From positions 2,666,001 to 2,730,000 of the forward strand of contig NZ_CP087164.1 in the NCBI RefSeq assembly GCF_021172045.1: a DNA stretch of 64,000 nt. Reading direction: 5' to 3'. The notes beneath the pieces are model-generated. The model was not told the DNA's origin, ran no database searches, and saw only the letters and a program-made list of their open reading frames with translations. This document shows, piece after piece, positions 9,896 to 17,398 of this stretch (position 1 is the first letter of the stretch; every line of letters begins with the position of its first letter). The position numbers were made by a program, and so were the translations under genes. This DNA is from Capillimicrobium parvum (GTDB taxonomy: Bacteria > Actinomycetota > Thermoleophilia > Solirubrobacterales > Solirubrobacteraceae).

Positions 9896-10963
9896 TCAGC
9901 GCGCCGTCGGCTTCGGCAGTGCGGGGGGCGGCCCGCGGCGGCGGTGGCGGCCGAGACGGCCGTGGGCGTGCAGCGCCGGGACGAGCAGGAGGGCGACGTT
10001 CGCCAGCCGGTAGGCGGCGACGACCGGGACGGCGGTGGCGAGCCCGACGCCGACCCAGGTCAGCGACAGCGCGAGCAGGACCTCCGTCGCACCGACGCCG
10101 GCGAGCGGCAGCGTGCGGCGCGTGGCGGCGTAGCCGGTCGAGTAGGCGACGATCGTCTCCGCGGCGCCGAGGTGGACCCCGAAGAGGCGCAGGGCCGCGT
10201 AGAGGGTCGCGATGTCCGCCGCCCAGTACAGCGTCATGCCCCACCACGCGGCCGCGTACCGGATCGGGTGGCGGACCAGTTCGTGCAGCATCCCGACCCC
10301 GTCGAGGGCGTGGCACAGCGCCCGCCGCAGCCGGCCCCCGTCGCGGACGCGCAGCCGGCGGTCCGGCGCCGACGCCCACAGGCCGATGGCCAGGCCCGCC
10401 GGCACCCCGATCGCCCACGACCACAGCATCGCCCGCTGCGCGGACGAGCCCTCGAGCAGCAGCGCGATCGCCGCGACGCACGTGGCCGGTGCGAGCACGG
10501 CGTACTCGAGTGCGCCGAGGCCGAGGACGCGGACGGTCGAGTCGCGCGAGTCGTAGCCGGCCTCGTCCAGCGCGCGGCGGTCGACCGCGAAGCCGCCGCC
10601 GAGCGCGAATGCGCCGAATCCCGCCGTGACGACGTCCGCCGCGTCGCGCGTGGGCAGCGGCTCGCAGCCGCCCGCCGCCGTGACCGAGCGGAACGCGGCC
10701 GTGTAGCCCGCCAGCGCGAGCACCTGCCCGGCCACGCCGAGGGCGATCCAGCCCGGATGGATCGGCCAGGCGTCGCGGACGACGTTGTGCCAGCCCGCCA
10801 CCGTGGCCACGCCGATGAGCGCGCCCGCGGCGATCATCACCGCGATCACCGACAGCGGAAGGCGGTGGCGGTGCAGCCGCTCGGAGCGTCCGGGCGCGCC
10901 CAGCTGCGTGGGCGGCGCGGACGACCGGCGCCGTCCGCGCCGTGCTGAGACCGAGCCCGGCAT
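9896..10963 (-). CDS. Flippase-like / LPG-synthase-TM-type integral membrane protein
   Basis: Predicted multi-pass inner-membrane protein of 355 residues with about eight hydrophobic segments, after an Arg-rich N-terminal 35 residues. The stretch TGYAATRRTLPLAGVGATE followed by VLLALSLTWVGVGLATA resembles the conserved region of the lysylphosphatidylglycerol-synthase transmembrane / AglD-like family (UPF0104), whose members are thought to move lipid-linked substrates. No catalytic domain is attached. ATG 10963 is used, but a later start nearer the first membrane segment is possible. It is convergent with argD and divergent from the small gene at 11127. Confidence 0.65.
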   Translation of the reverse strand: MPGSVSARRGRRRSSAPPTQLGAPGRSERLHRHRLPLSVIAVMIAAGALIGVATVAGWHNVVRDAWPIHPGWIALGVAGQVLALAGYTAAFRSVTAAGGCEPLPTRDAADVVTAGFGAFALGGGFAVDRRALDEAGYDSRDSTVRVLGLGALEYAVLAPATCVAAIALLLEGSSAQRAMLWSWAIGVPAGLAIGLWASAPDRRLRVRDGGRLRRALCHALDGVGMLHELVRHPIRYAAAWWGMTLYWAADIATLYAALRLFGVHLGAAETIVAYSTGYAATRRTLPLAGVGATEVLLALSLTWVGVGLATAVPVVAAYRLANVALLLVPALHAHGRLGRHRRRGPPPALPKPTAR

Positions 10964-11126
10964 GTACGGGCGGTGTTACCGCGCGACGCGCCTCGGCAAG
11001 CGTCCGCGGTCGCGGGCCGGACGGCCGCCCGCGCTGCGGTCCGTCCCCGTGCGCGGCGCGGTGAACTGCGGATGGCGGGGCTGCGGCGGGTGCGCGATCA
11101 TGGCTCCGACCCAGAGGAGGCTCGCC

Positions 11127-11306
11127 ATGACCGACCGCCCGCAGATCGACGACGAGAGCGCCACCCCGCCGCAGGGCGACGAGCTGCTCGACGGCGCGCA
11201 GCACCAGGCGGTCAGCGGCCGCGCCGCCGCCGGTGCGCATGTCGACGACGAGGGCGGCACGCCTCCCCACGGCGACGAGCTGCTCGAGGGCGCGCCGCAC
11301 GAGTAG
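11127..11306 (+). CDS. Small acidic protein with an internal two-fold repeat
   Basis: It is 59 residues, preceded by a strong SD (AGAGGAGG, 11113-11120) 6 nt before the ATG. The sequence consists largely of two copies of the same block: IDDESATPPQGDELLDGAQH and VDDEGGTPPHGDELLEGAPH, separated by about 13 residues of Ala/Gly/Arg. It is strongly acidic, with no membrane segment and no cysteine. I do not recognise the family. The duplicated TPPxGDELL(D/E)GA motif suggests two equivalent binding sites for a partner; function unknown. Confidence 0.7.
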   Translation: MTDRPQIDDESATPPQGDELLDGAQHQAVSGRAAAGAHVDDEGGTPPHGDELLEGAPHE

Positions 11307-11326
11307 ACCGCGGCGGCGCGACGCAG

Positions 11327-11332
11327 TACGGT
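11327..11332 (+). promoter_or_regulatory. Candidate -10 for the gene at 11340
   Basis: TACGGT ends 7 nt before the ATG, placing the transcription start essentially on the A of the start codon. Confidence 0.5.
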
Positions 11333-11339
11333 CGGCGCC

Positions 11340-11612
11340 ATGGCCAAGGTCAAGCTGCACCGCTGCTCGTACACGTTCCTGCACACGAACCTGGACTCGT
11401 GCTGGAAGGTGCAGAAGGCGCTCGACGAGCAGGGCATCGACTACGAGATCGTCAAGCACGGCTACCTGCGCGGCGCGAGGCCGGACATCGTCGAGATGAC
11501 GGGCCAGAAGCTGCTGCCGGTGCTCGAGCTCGCGGACGGCACCGCCTACCGCGCGGAGTCGTCGGACATGGCCGCGCGCGTGCGCGCCGGGGACCTGCCC
11601 GGCCCGTCGTAG
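11340..11612 (+). CDS. Stand-alone thioredoxin-fold protein (GST N-terminal / glutaredoxin-like)
   Basis: It is 90 residues: KVKLHRCSYTFLHTNLDSCW, then a helix WKVQKALDEQGIDYEIVKHG, then KLLPVLELADGT (the cis-proline loop of thioredoxin folds) and AESSDMAARV, which resembles the E-S-x glutathione gamma-Glu contact of GSTs. The C-terminal helical GST domain is absent. The two cysteines are 12 residues apart, so there is no CxxC redox motif. It may bind a low-molecular-weight thiol or have only a structural role. It lies just before argG but appears to have its own promoter. Confidence 0.65.
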   Translation: MAKVKLHRCSYTFLHTNLDSCWKVQKALDEQGIDYEIVKHGYLRGARPDIVEMTGQKLLPVLELADGTAYRAESSDMAARVRAGDLPGPS

Positions 11613-11657
11613 CCACGGCCGGGGGGCTCGAGCACCGGGCCCACGTGCGGCGACGGA

Positions 11658-11663
11658 TACGCT
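11658..11663 (+). promoter_or_regulatory. Candidate -10 of argG
   Basis: TACGCT ends 9 nt before ATG 11673. The intervening GCGGGCCCC is not an SD sequence. I see no arginine-repressor-type palindrome around it. Confidence 0.45.
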
Positions 11664-11672
11664 GCGGGCCCC

Positions 11673-12995
11673 ATGTCCGACGCCCCGAGAATCTCCGCCC
11701 ACACGATCCCCGCCCCCGAGGCCAGCGAGCGCATGCGCGCCCAGGCCACCGCGTCCTACGAGGCACGCCCCGACGAGGTCAACCGCGTGCTCCTGCTCTA
11801 CTCGGGCGGGCTCGACACGAGCGTCATGCTCAAGTGGATCCAGGACGAGTACGAGGCCGAGGTCGTCACCCTCACGGTGAACCTGGGCCAGCCCGGCGAG
11901 GACTACGGGGTCGTGGAGGGCAAGGCGCGCCAGCTCGGCGCGGTCGACACCTTCGTCGTCGATGCGCGCGAGGAGTTCGCGCACGAGTACGTCCTGCCGG
12001 CGATCAAGGCCAACGCGATCTACGGGCTCGGCTACCCGCTGTTCACGGCGCTCGGCCGGCCGCTCATCGCCAAGCTCGCCGTCGACTACGCCCGCCGGGC
12101 GGGCTGCGACACGATCGCGCACGGCTGCACGGGCAAGGGCAACGACCAGGTCCGCATCGAGGCGACGGTGGCGACGCTCGCGCCCGAGCTAAAGATCATC
12201 GCGCCGGTGCGCTCGTGGGCGATGGGCCGCGACGAGGAGATCGCGTACGCCCGCGAGCACGGCATCCCCGTCAAGGGCGGGACGGAGGCGGCGCCGTACT
12301 CGATCGACGACAACCTCTGGGGCCGGTCCTCGGAGGGCAAGTGGATCGAGGACCTCTCGCATGCGCCCGAGGACGACGTCTTCCAGCTCGTCACGCGGCC
12401 CGAGGAGGCCCCGGACGAGCCGCAGATCCTGACCGTCGACTTCGAGGCCGGCGTGCCGGTCGGGCTCGACGGCGAGCGGCTGGGGCTGGTGGAGCTCATC
12501 GAGCGCGCGGGCGACATCGGCATGCGCCACGGCGTCGGGATCGTCGACCACATCGAGGACCGGATCGTCGGCCTGAAGGTGCGCGACATCTACGAGGTGC
12601 CGGCGGCGGAGATCCTGCTCACGGCACACCGCGAGCTCGAGAAGCTCGTCGGCACCATCCATCAGAACCAGTTCAAGCCCGAGCTCGACCGCCGGTGGGC
12701 GTACCTGGTCTACGCGGGGCTCTGGTACGAGCCGCTGCGCACCGATCTCGACGCCTACATGGAGTCCGTCAACGCGCGCGTGACGGGCCGGATCGGGCTC
12801 AAGCTGTACAAGGGCTCGGTGCGCGTGGTCACGCGTGAGTCGCCCAACGCGGTCTACGACGCGCAGCTGGCGACGTTCGCCGAATCGGGCGGGCTGTTCT
12901 CGCAGCAGGCGTCGCCCGGCTTCATCGAGATCTGGTCGCTGCAGTCGCGGCTGGCGTGGCGGCTGCGCCAGAGCGGCGAGGCGGGGACCGAATAG
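11673..12995 (+). CDS. argG: Argininosuccinate synthase
   Basis: ATP-dependent joining of citrulline and aspartate. It is 440 residues. The ATP-pyrophosphatase loop LLLYSGGLDTSVML begins near residue 40, followed by TLTVNLGQ, DYARRAGCDTIAHGCTGKGN (citrulline/Asp site) and PYSIDDNLWGRS. The first 38 residues before the fold are an extension relative to the usual 400-residue form. The C-terminal GLKLYKGSVRVV is typical. It is separated from argCJBD by about 1.8 kb holding unrelated genes, and argH is not seen. Confidence 0.95.
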   Translation: MSDAPRISAHTIPAPEASERMRAQATASYEARPDEVNRVLLLYSGGLDTSVMLKWIQDEYEAEVVTLTVNLGQPGEDYGVVEGKARQLGAVDTFVVDAREEFAHEYVLPAIKANAIYGLGYPLFTALGRPLIAKLAVDYARRAGCDTIAHGCTGKGNDQVRIEATVATLAPELKIIAPVRSWAMGRDEEIAYAREHGIPVKGGTEAAPYSIDDNLWGRSSEGKWIEDLSHAPEDDVFQLVTRPEEAPDEPQILTVDFEAGVPVGLDGERLGLVELIERAGDIGMRHGVGIVDHIEDRIVGLKVRDIYEVPAAEILLTAHRELEKLVGTIHQNQFKPELDRRWAYLVYAGLWYEPLRTDLDAYMESVNARVTGRIGLKLYKGSVRVVTRESPNAVYDAQLATFAESGGLFSQQASPGFIEIWSLQSRLAWRLRQSGEAGTE

Positions 12996-13024
12996 CCGAG
13001 CCCGGTCGCGGGGAGGAAGCACAC

Positions 13025-13186
13025 GTGTTCTACAAGCTGCTGGGCCTGCTGATGTGGAGGGCCATCAAGTTCTACATCAGCCGCAAGGTGCCGAAGAAGG
13101 CCGTCGCCGCCGGGCTCGTCGTGGTGGGCATCGGGGTCGTGTCCGCTGCCGCGGCGGGCACGGCCAAGTCCGGCCGGAGCGAGTAG
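13025..13186 (+). CDS. Small single-span membrane protein
   Basis: It is 53 residues from GTG 13025, preceded by the SD GGGAGGAA with about 6 nt spacing. An amphipathic, aromatic N-terminus (MFYKLLGLLMWRAIKFYISR) is followed by a basic patch RKVPKK and a hydrophobic segment AVAAGLVVVGIGVVSAAAA. Many small actinobacterial membrane proteins have this layout. No domain recognised. It lies directly after argG and may be co-transcribed with it. Confidence 0.6.
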   Translation: MFYKLLGLLMWRAIKFYISRKVPKKAVAAGLVVVGIGVVSAAAAGTAKSGRSE

Positions 13187-13231
13187 CCGGCGTGGGGTGG
13201 GGGCGGGTGCTCTGGCGTCCGCGGCCGCCCG

Positions 13232-13237
13232 TACATT
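13232..13237 (+). promoter_or_regulatory. Candidate -10 for the coiled-coil gene
   Basis: TACATT ends 7 nt before GTG 13245, with no SD. The position helped fix GTG as the start. Confidence 0.5.
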
Positions 13238-13244
13238 GGCGTTC

Positions 13245-16200
13245 GTGACCGCCAGTCCCGACGGCTCGCCGATGGACTCCCCGCTCGAGATCGAGCGGGT
13301 CGAGTGGCTGCCGTGGACGCCGGAGGTCCTCGAGGTCCGGGTGTCCGGCCGCTGGGGCGGCGCGGTGCCGCGCGAGCCCGTCGAGCTCGTCGTCGACGCG
13401 GCGGGCGTGCGGCGGCGTTTGCGCTCGACCGGCGCCGAGGTGGACGCCGCCGGGCTGTGGCAGGCGAGCTTCGCCGTCCCGGTCGAGCTGCGGTCGTCGC
13501 TGGCGGCGCACCTGGCGCTGCAGTCGGGCGACCGGGAGCTGGCGCTCCCAGCCGCCCTGCCGGGCCCGGCCGACGGGACGCCGGCCCCGCCCCCGGCGAC
13601 GGTGGTCGACCCGGGCGTGTTGGCGTCGATGCGCGCCCGCCGGGAGAACCAGGCCGACGAGGGGCTGCTGCGCCGCGCCCAGGCGGCCGAGGCGACCGCG
13701 GCGACGCTCGAGACGCAGCTCGGCCACGTCGAGGTCCGGCTGCGCGACGCGCTGGCCGAGCACGACCGGGCGGGCGCGCGCCTGCGCGCCGCCGAGCAGG
13801 GGGCGGAGGCCGAGCGCCGGGTGCGCTCGGAGGTCCAGGAGGAGCGGGTCGCCGCGCAGGCGCAGGCCGAGCGCGACGTGCGGGCGCTGCGCGAGCGCGT
13901 CCGGGCGGCCGAGGAGCATGCGGCCGCGCTGGCCGGCGAGATGGACGCGATCCGCCGCGAGGGCGCCGAGGCGCAGCAGGCGGCGGCGGCCGCCCGGGCC
14001 GCGGCGGAGCGGGCGATCCGCGGTGCCACGGCGGACGGCGGCGCGGAGGCGCGGCGGGAGATCGAGCGGCTGCGCGCCGATGCCGCGTCGCTGTCGGGGC
14101 AGCTCGCCGGCGAGCGGCGGTCGCGGGCGGCGGCAGAGGCCGATCTGGCGCGGCAGGCCTCGCGCGTGGCGGAGGTGCAGGCGACGGTCTCGCGGCTCGA
14201 GGGCGAGCTCGCGCGCCGCGGCGACGTCCAGCGCGGCGTGCGGGACGAGATCGCGTCGCTGCGCGAGGCGCTCGAACGAGTGCGCGCGCAGGCCGAGGCG
14301 CAGGCGGTGCAGGGGTCCGGCGCGCGGGCGGCGCTCGAGGAGCTCAAGACGGTGGCCGCCGGGCTGCGGGAGCGGATCGAGGAACTCGAGCATGCCGAGC
14401 GCGTGGCGCGGGCGGCGGCGCGGCAGGCGGGGGACGCGCTCGAGGAGCGCACGCGCGAGCTGTCCCGGGCGAGCATGGAGCTCGAGCGCCTGCGGACCGA
14501 GCTCTCGGTGGCGCGCGCGGCCGACGAGGCGCGGGTGGCGGCGGTCCGCGAGGCCGAGCGGGCGGTCGAGGCCGCGCGGCGCCAGGCGGCCGAGCTGCAG
14601 GTGCGCCTGGACGACGAGACGCGGCGTCGCTTCGAGGCCGAGGCGGCGCTGCGGGTCGAGCTGCAGCGCGAGCGCGAGGCGTTCGGTGCCGAGGTGGCCG
14701 CCGCCGAGCGCGAGGTGGCGGCGCGGATCGCGGCGGAGCGCGAGGCCTACGAGGAGCAGGCGACGGAGATCGAGCGGCTGGTGGGCGACGTCCGGGCGAC
14801 GCTTGCGCTCGCGGGGGAGCAGCTCGGCACACGGCTCGAGGAGGCCGAGCGGCGGCGCGATGGCGCCCTCGCGGAGCGCGATGCGGCGATCGCCGAGCGC
14901 GACGCGGCGCTGGCCGGGGTCGAGGCGACGAAGCGCGAGATCGCGGCCGAGCTCCAGGACGCCTCGGCCGAGCGTGTCGAGCTGGGCCGCAGGCTCGCCG
15001 AGGCCGAGGCGTCGGTGGCCGAGGCGCGCGAGAGCGTGGCGCGGGCCCGGCATGCGGCCGAGGCCGAGATGATGGACGCCGGGGCCGACCTGGCGCGGCA
15101 GCTGACCGACGCGGAGGCGGCGCGGGACGCGCTGTCGGCGCAGGTCGCGGCCCGCGACGAGGAGCTGGCGCGGTTGCGGGCGCTCGTGGATGAGGCGACC
15201 CGAGGCGAGGACGAGCTGGGCCGGCTGGTGGAGGCCGTGGCCGAGCGGGCGGGGGCCGTGGCACAGGGCTTCGAGCGCGCGGTGGCCGGGCTCGCCGCCC
15301 GCATCGACGCGGAGACCGGCGGCCTGCGCGCCGAGCTCGATGCGGAGCGCCGGGCGCGGTGGGTCGCCGAGCAGGAGCTCGCCGCCGAGCGTGCGCGCGG
15401 TGCCGAGGGCGTCCACGCGGCGGTCGCCGACTCGCTGGCCCGCACCGAGCTCGAGTCGATGCGCCGGGATCTGGCGGCGGCGCAGGAGCAGCTCGCGGGC
15501 GAGCGCGCGCGGTCCGCCGAGGTCCAGGAGCAGCGCGAGGCGGCGACCAGGGTCGTGGCCGACCTGGGCGCGGCGGAGTCGCGGCTGAAGCAGCGCGAGC
15601 CCATCCCGCCCGACGACGAGCCCTCGCCGCCCGACGCCCCTGAGCCCGTCGATCCGACGCCGATTGATCCCGCGGCTGCCGCCCCGGCCGCGGCGATCGA
15701 CCCCGCCGCCGCCGGCGAGCCCGCGCCGTTCGAGGTCGCCGCGGCCGGCCGATCCGCCCCGACCGACGCCGACGCGGACGCCGAGCCCACGCCGCTCGCC
15801 ACGCGGATCGCCCCGGCCGCCGGTCGCCGCACCACGCCGTGGCTGGCGCGCTCGTTGCGGGCGCTTTCCCGTACCGACCCGGACGCCGCCGCCGCGCTCT
15901 TCCTCGCGCTCATCCCGGCCCAGGGCGGCCTGCTGCGCGATCCGCTGACCTACGCCCTGCTCGTCGACGACCACGGCGCGTACCGCGTCGACGTTCGCGC
16001 GGATGGGGCGACGGTCGAGCCGCGCTCCGCTGCGGAGGCCTCCGAGGGGACCCAGGTCACCGTCGGGGGGGCGATCGAGATGCTCGCGCCGCTCGCGGCC
16101 GGCGACGCGCCCCGGCGCCTGCGTGGCGTCCGGATCGGCGAGGGCCGCCGGCGCAAGCTGCGCAAGCTCGTGAAGGCCCGCCGCGCCCCGCTCGACCTCG

Positions 16201-16574
16201 CCGAGCTCGCCCGCCGCGGGATCGAGCTCCCGCCGGCGCCGCTGCTCGCCGCGCTGGCCGCCGCGGTGGAGCCGGCATGGACCGCCGGCCACGCGTTCAG
16301 CGTCCGCTACGACGTGACCGGCGCGGAGACCGTCGACGTCGTCGTCCCGTCCCATGGGCGGCCGACGGTCCGTCGTGCCGGCGCGGGCGAGCACGCCCCC
16401 GGGCCGGACGCACGGACTGCCGCCACGGTCACGCTGCCCGCGGCCGCGCTGCCCGCCGTCCTCGCCCGCACCGATCTCCCCGCCGGCACGCAGCCGCTGG
16501 TCTCGGGCGACCCGCACACGGCCGCGATCCTGCACAGCTGGTTCGACCGCGCGCAGGGCATCCCGGGCGGCTGA
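13245..16574 (+). CDS. Giant coiled-coil protein with a C-terminal SCP2-like tandem
   Basis: It is 1,109 residues. Residues 1-105 look beta-rich (IERVEWLPWTPEVLEVRVSG). Residues 125-783 are an almost unbroken Ala/Glu/Arg coiled coil. A Pro/Asp/Ala linker follows (about 785-865, PIPPDDEPSPPDAPEP). The last 240 residues contain two stretches (YALLVDDHGAYRVDVRADGA and FSVRYDVTGAETVDVVVPSH) that each continue into a hydrophobic helix; the second has the SGDPHTAAIL ending seen in SCP2 folds. There is no signal peptide or membrane segment. Possible roles include a scaffold or cytoskeleton-like spacer that presents lipid-binding heads; this is inference. Convergent with GNAT. Confidence 0.75.
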   Translation: MTASPDGSPMDSPLEIERVEWLPWTPEVLEVRVSGRWGGAVPREPVELVVDAAGVRRRLRSTGAEVDAAGLWQASFAVPVELRSSLAAHLALQSGDRELALPAALPGPADGTPAPPPATVVDPGVLASMRARRENQADEGLLRRAQAAEATAATLETQLGHVEVRLRDALAEHDRAGARLRAAEQGAEAERRVRSEVQEERVAAQAQAERDVRALRERVRAAEEHAAALAGEMDAIRREGAEAQQAAAAARAAAERAIRGATADGGAEARREIERLRADAASLSGQLAGERRSRAAAEADLARQASRVAEVQATVSRLEGELARRGDVQRGVRDEIASLREALERVRAQAEAQAVQGSGARAALEELKTVAAGLRERIEELEHAERVARAAARQAGDALEERTRELSRASMELERLRTELSVARAADEARVAAVREAERAVEAARRQAAELQVRLDDETRRRFEAEAALRVELQREREAFGAEVAAAEREVAARIAAEREAYEEQATEIERLVGDVRATLALAGEQLGTRLEEAERRRDGALAERDAAIAERDAALAGVEATKREIAAELQDASAERVELGRRLAEAEASVAEARESVARARHAAEAEMMDAGADLARQLTDAEAARDALSAQVAARDEELARLRALVDEATRGEDELGRLVEAVAERAGAVAQGFERAVAGLAARIDAETGGLRAELDAERRARWVAEQELAAERARGAEGVHAAVADSLARTELESMRRDLAAAQEQLAGERARSAEVQEQREAATRVVADLGAAESRLKQREPIPPDDEPSPPDAPEPVDPTPIDPAAAAPAAAIDPAAAGEPAPFEVAAAGRSAPTDADADAEPTPLATRIAPAAGRRTTPWLARSLRALSRTDPDAAAALFLALIPAQGGLLRDPLTYALLVDDHGAYRVDVRADGATVEPRSAAEASEGTQVTVGGAIEMLAPLAAGDAPRRLRGVRIGEGRRRKLRKLVKARRAPLDLAELARRGIELPPAPLLAALAAAVEPAWTAGHAFSVRYDVTGAETVDVVVPSHGRPTVRRAGAGEHAPGPDARTAATVTLPAAALPAVLARTDLPAGTQPLVSGDPHTAAILHSWFDRAQGIPGG

Positions 16575-16590
16575 AGCAGGCGTCGCGCCC

Positions 16591-17136
16591 TCAGGTCCGG
16601 TCCGCGCACCGCAGCCGGTACAGGACGTGCCGCCGCAGCCGGTGCCCCTCCGGCACCAGCGGATGATCGAAGTCGTCCCGCGGATCGTGCGTCATGCCCA
16701 GGCGCTCCATCACGGCCCGCGAGCGCGCGTTGGCGACCGCGGTGAACGACACGATCTCCTCGAGGCCGGCCGCGCCGAACCCGTAGCCGGCCGCCGCCCG
16801 TGCGGCCTCCGTCGCATAGCCGCGGCCCCACGCCTCGCGCGCGAGGCGCCAGCCCACCTCCACCGCCGGCGTGAAGGCCGCGTCGAACGACGGCCGCGCG
16901 AGGCCGGTGAACCCCGCGAAGGTCCCGGTCTCGACGACGTCGACCACCCACAGCCCGAAGCCGTCGCGGGCGAACCCCGCCTCGATGGCGCCGGCCAGCG
17001 CATCGCTCTCGGCCCGCGTCAGCGGCGCGACGAAGTGCTCCATGACCTCCGGGTCGGCGTTCATCCGCGCGAACGGCTCGCGATCCTCGTCGCGCCACCG
17101 GCGCAGCAGCAGGCGGGGCGTGCGCAGCTCGTCCAC
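16591..17136 (-). CDS. GNAT-family N-acetyltransferase (RimJ/RimL type)
   Basis: Acetyl-CoA-dependent transfer to an amine. It is 181 residues from GTG 17136: VDELRTPRLLLRRWRDEDRE is the classic RimJ/RimL opening, VGWRLAREAWGRGYATEAAR contains the acetyl-CoA motif, and FTAVANARSRAVMERLGMTH is the conserved C-terminal motif. An upstream ATG at 17340 would read through the pentanucleotide repeat and add (HRTAP)n residues; it is rejected because the family fold begins at ELRTPRL and a -10-like CATACT sits 7 nt before the GTG. The substrate is unknown. Confidence 0.85.
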   Translation of the reverse strand: MDELRTPRLLLRRWRDEDREPFARMNADPEVMEHFVAPLTRAESDALAGAIEAGFARDGFGLWVVDVVETGTFAGFTGLARPSFDAAFTPAVEVGWRLAREAWGRGYATEAARAAAGYGFGAAGLEEIVSFTAVANARSRAVMERLGMTHDPRDDFDHPLVPEGHRLRRHVLYRLRCADRT

Positions 17137-17143
17137 GGCGGGG

Positions 17144-17149
17144 AGTATG
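17144..17149 (-). promoter_or_regulatory. Candidate -10 of the GNAT gene, abutting the tandem repeat
   Basis: The minus-strand CATACT lies 7 nt before GTG 17136. The pentanucleotide repeat begins 6 bp further upstream, so the whole -35 region of this promoter is repeat DNA. Confidence 0.4.
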
Positions 17150-17154
17150 GCCGC

Positions 17155-17283
17155 GGTCCGGTCCGGTCCGGTGCGGTCCGGTGGTGCGGTGCGGTGCGGT
17201 GCGGTGCGGTGCGGTGCGGTGCGGTGCGGTCCGGTGCGGTCCGGTCCGGTGCGGGTCGGGCGCGGTCGGGTGCGGTCGGGTGC
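17155..17283. repeat. Pentanucleotide tandem repeat (GGTGC/GGTCC)n
   Basis: Nine uninterrupted GGTGC units span 17183-17227. They continue in phase with five mixed GGTCC/GGTGC units to 17252 and are preceded by five units and a 3-nt remnant (17155-17182). From 17253 the pattern decays into a 10-bp GGGTGCGGTC-like period ending near 17283. It fills the space between the divergent GNAT and dnaE genes. The unit length is not a multiple of three. Confidence 0.95.
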
Positions 17284-17382
17284 GGCGCCGCCCGCGCGCG
17301 GCGGGCGGCCGGTCCGCCGAGCCCACCGCGACCGATGCACGGAGATTGCGGGCAGCGCCCCCTCGCCGTCCGATCGGCGCGC

Positions 17383-17388
17383 TAGCTT
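17383..17388 (+). promoter_or_regulatory. Candidate -10 of dnaE
   Basis: TAGCTT ends 10 nt before GTG 17399. It is the last recognisable signal after the tandem repeat, which stops 100 bp upstream. Confidence 0.45.
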
Positions 17389-17398
17389 CCCGGTCCTC

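Noticed and set aside
17137-17340. N-terminal extension of the GNAT protein through the tandem repeat, giving (HRTAP)n
   Set aside because: The repeat is open in all frames because it lacks stops. The GNAT fold starts at ELRTPRL and a promoter-like element lies between the repeat and GTG 17136.
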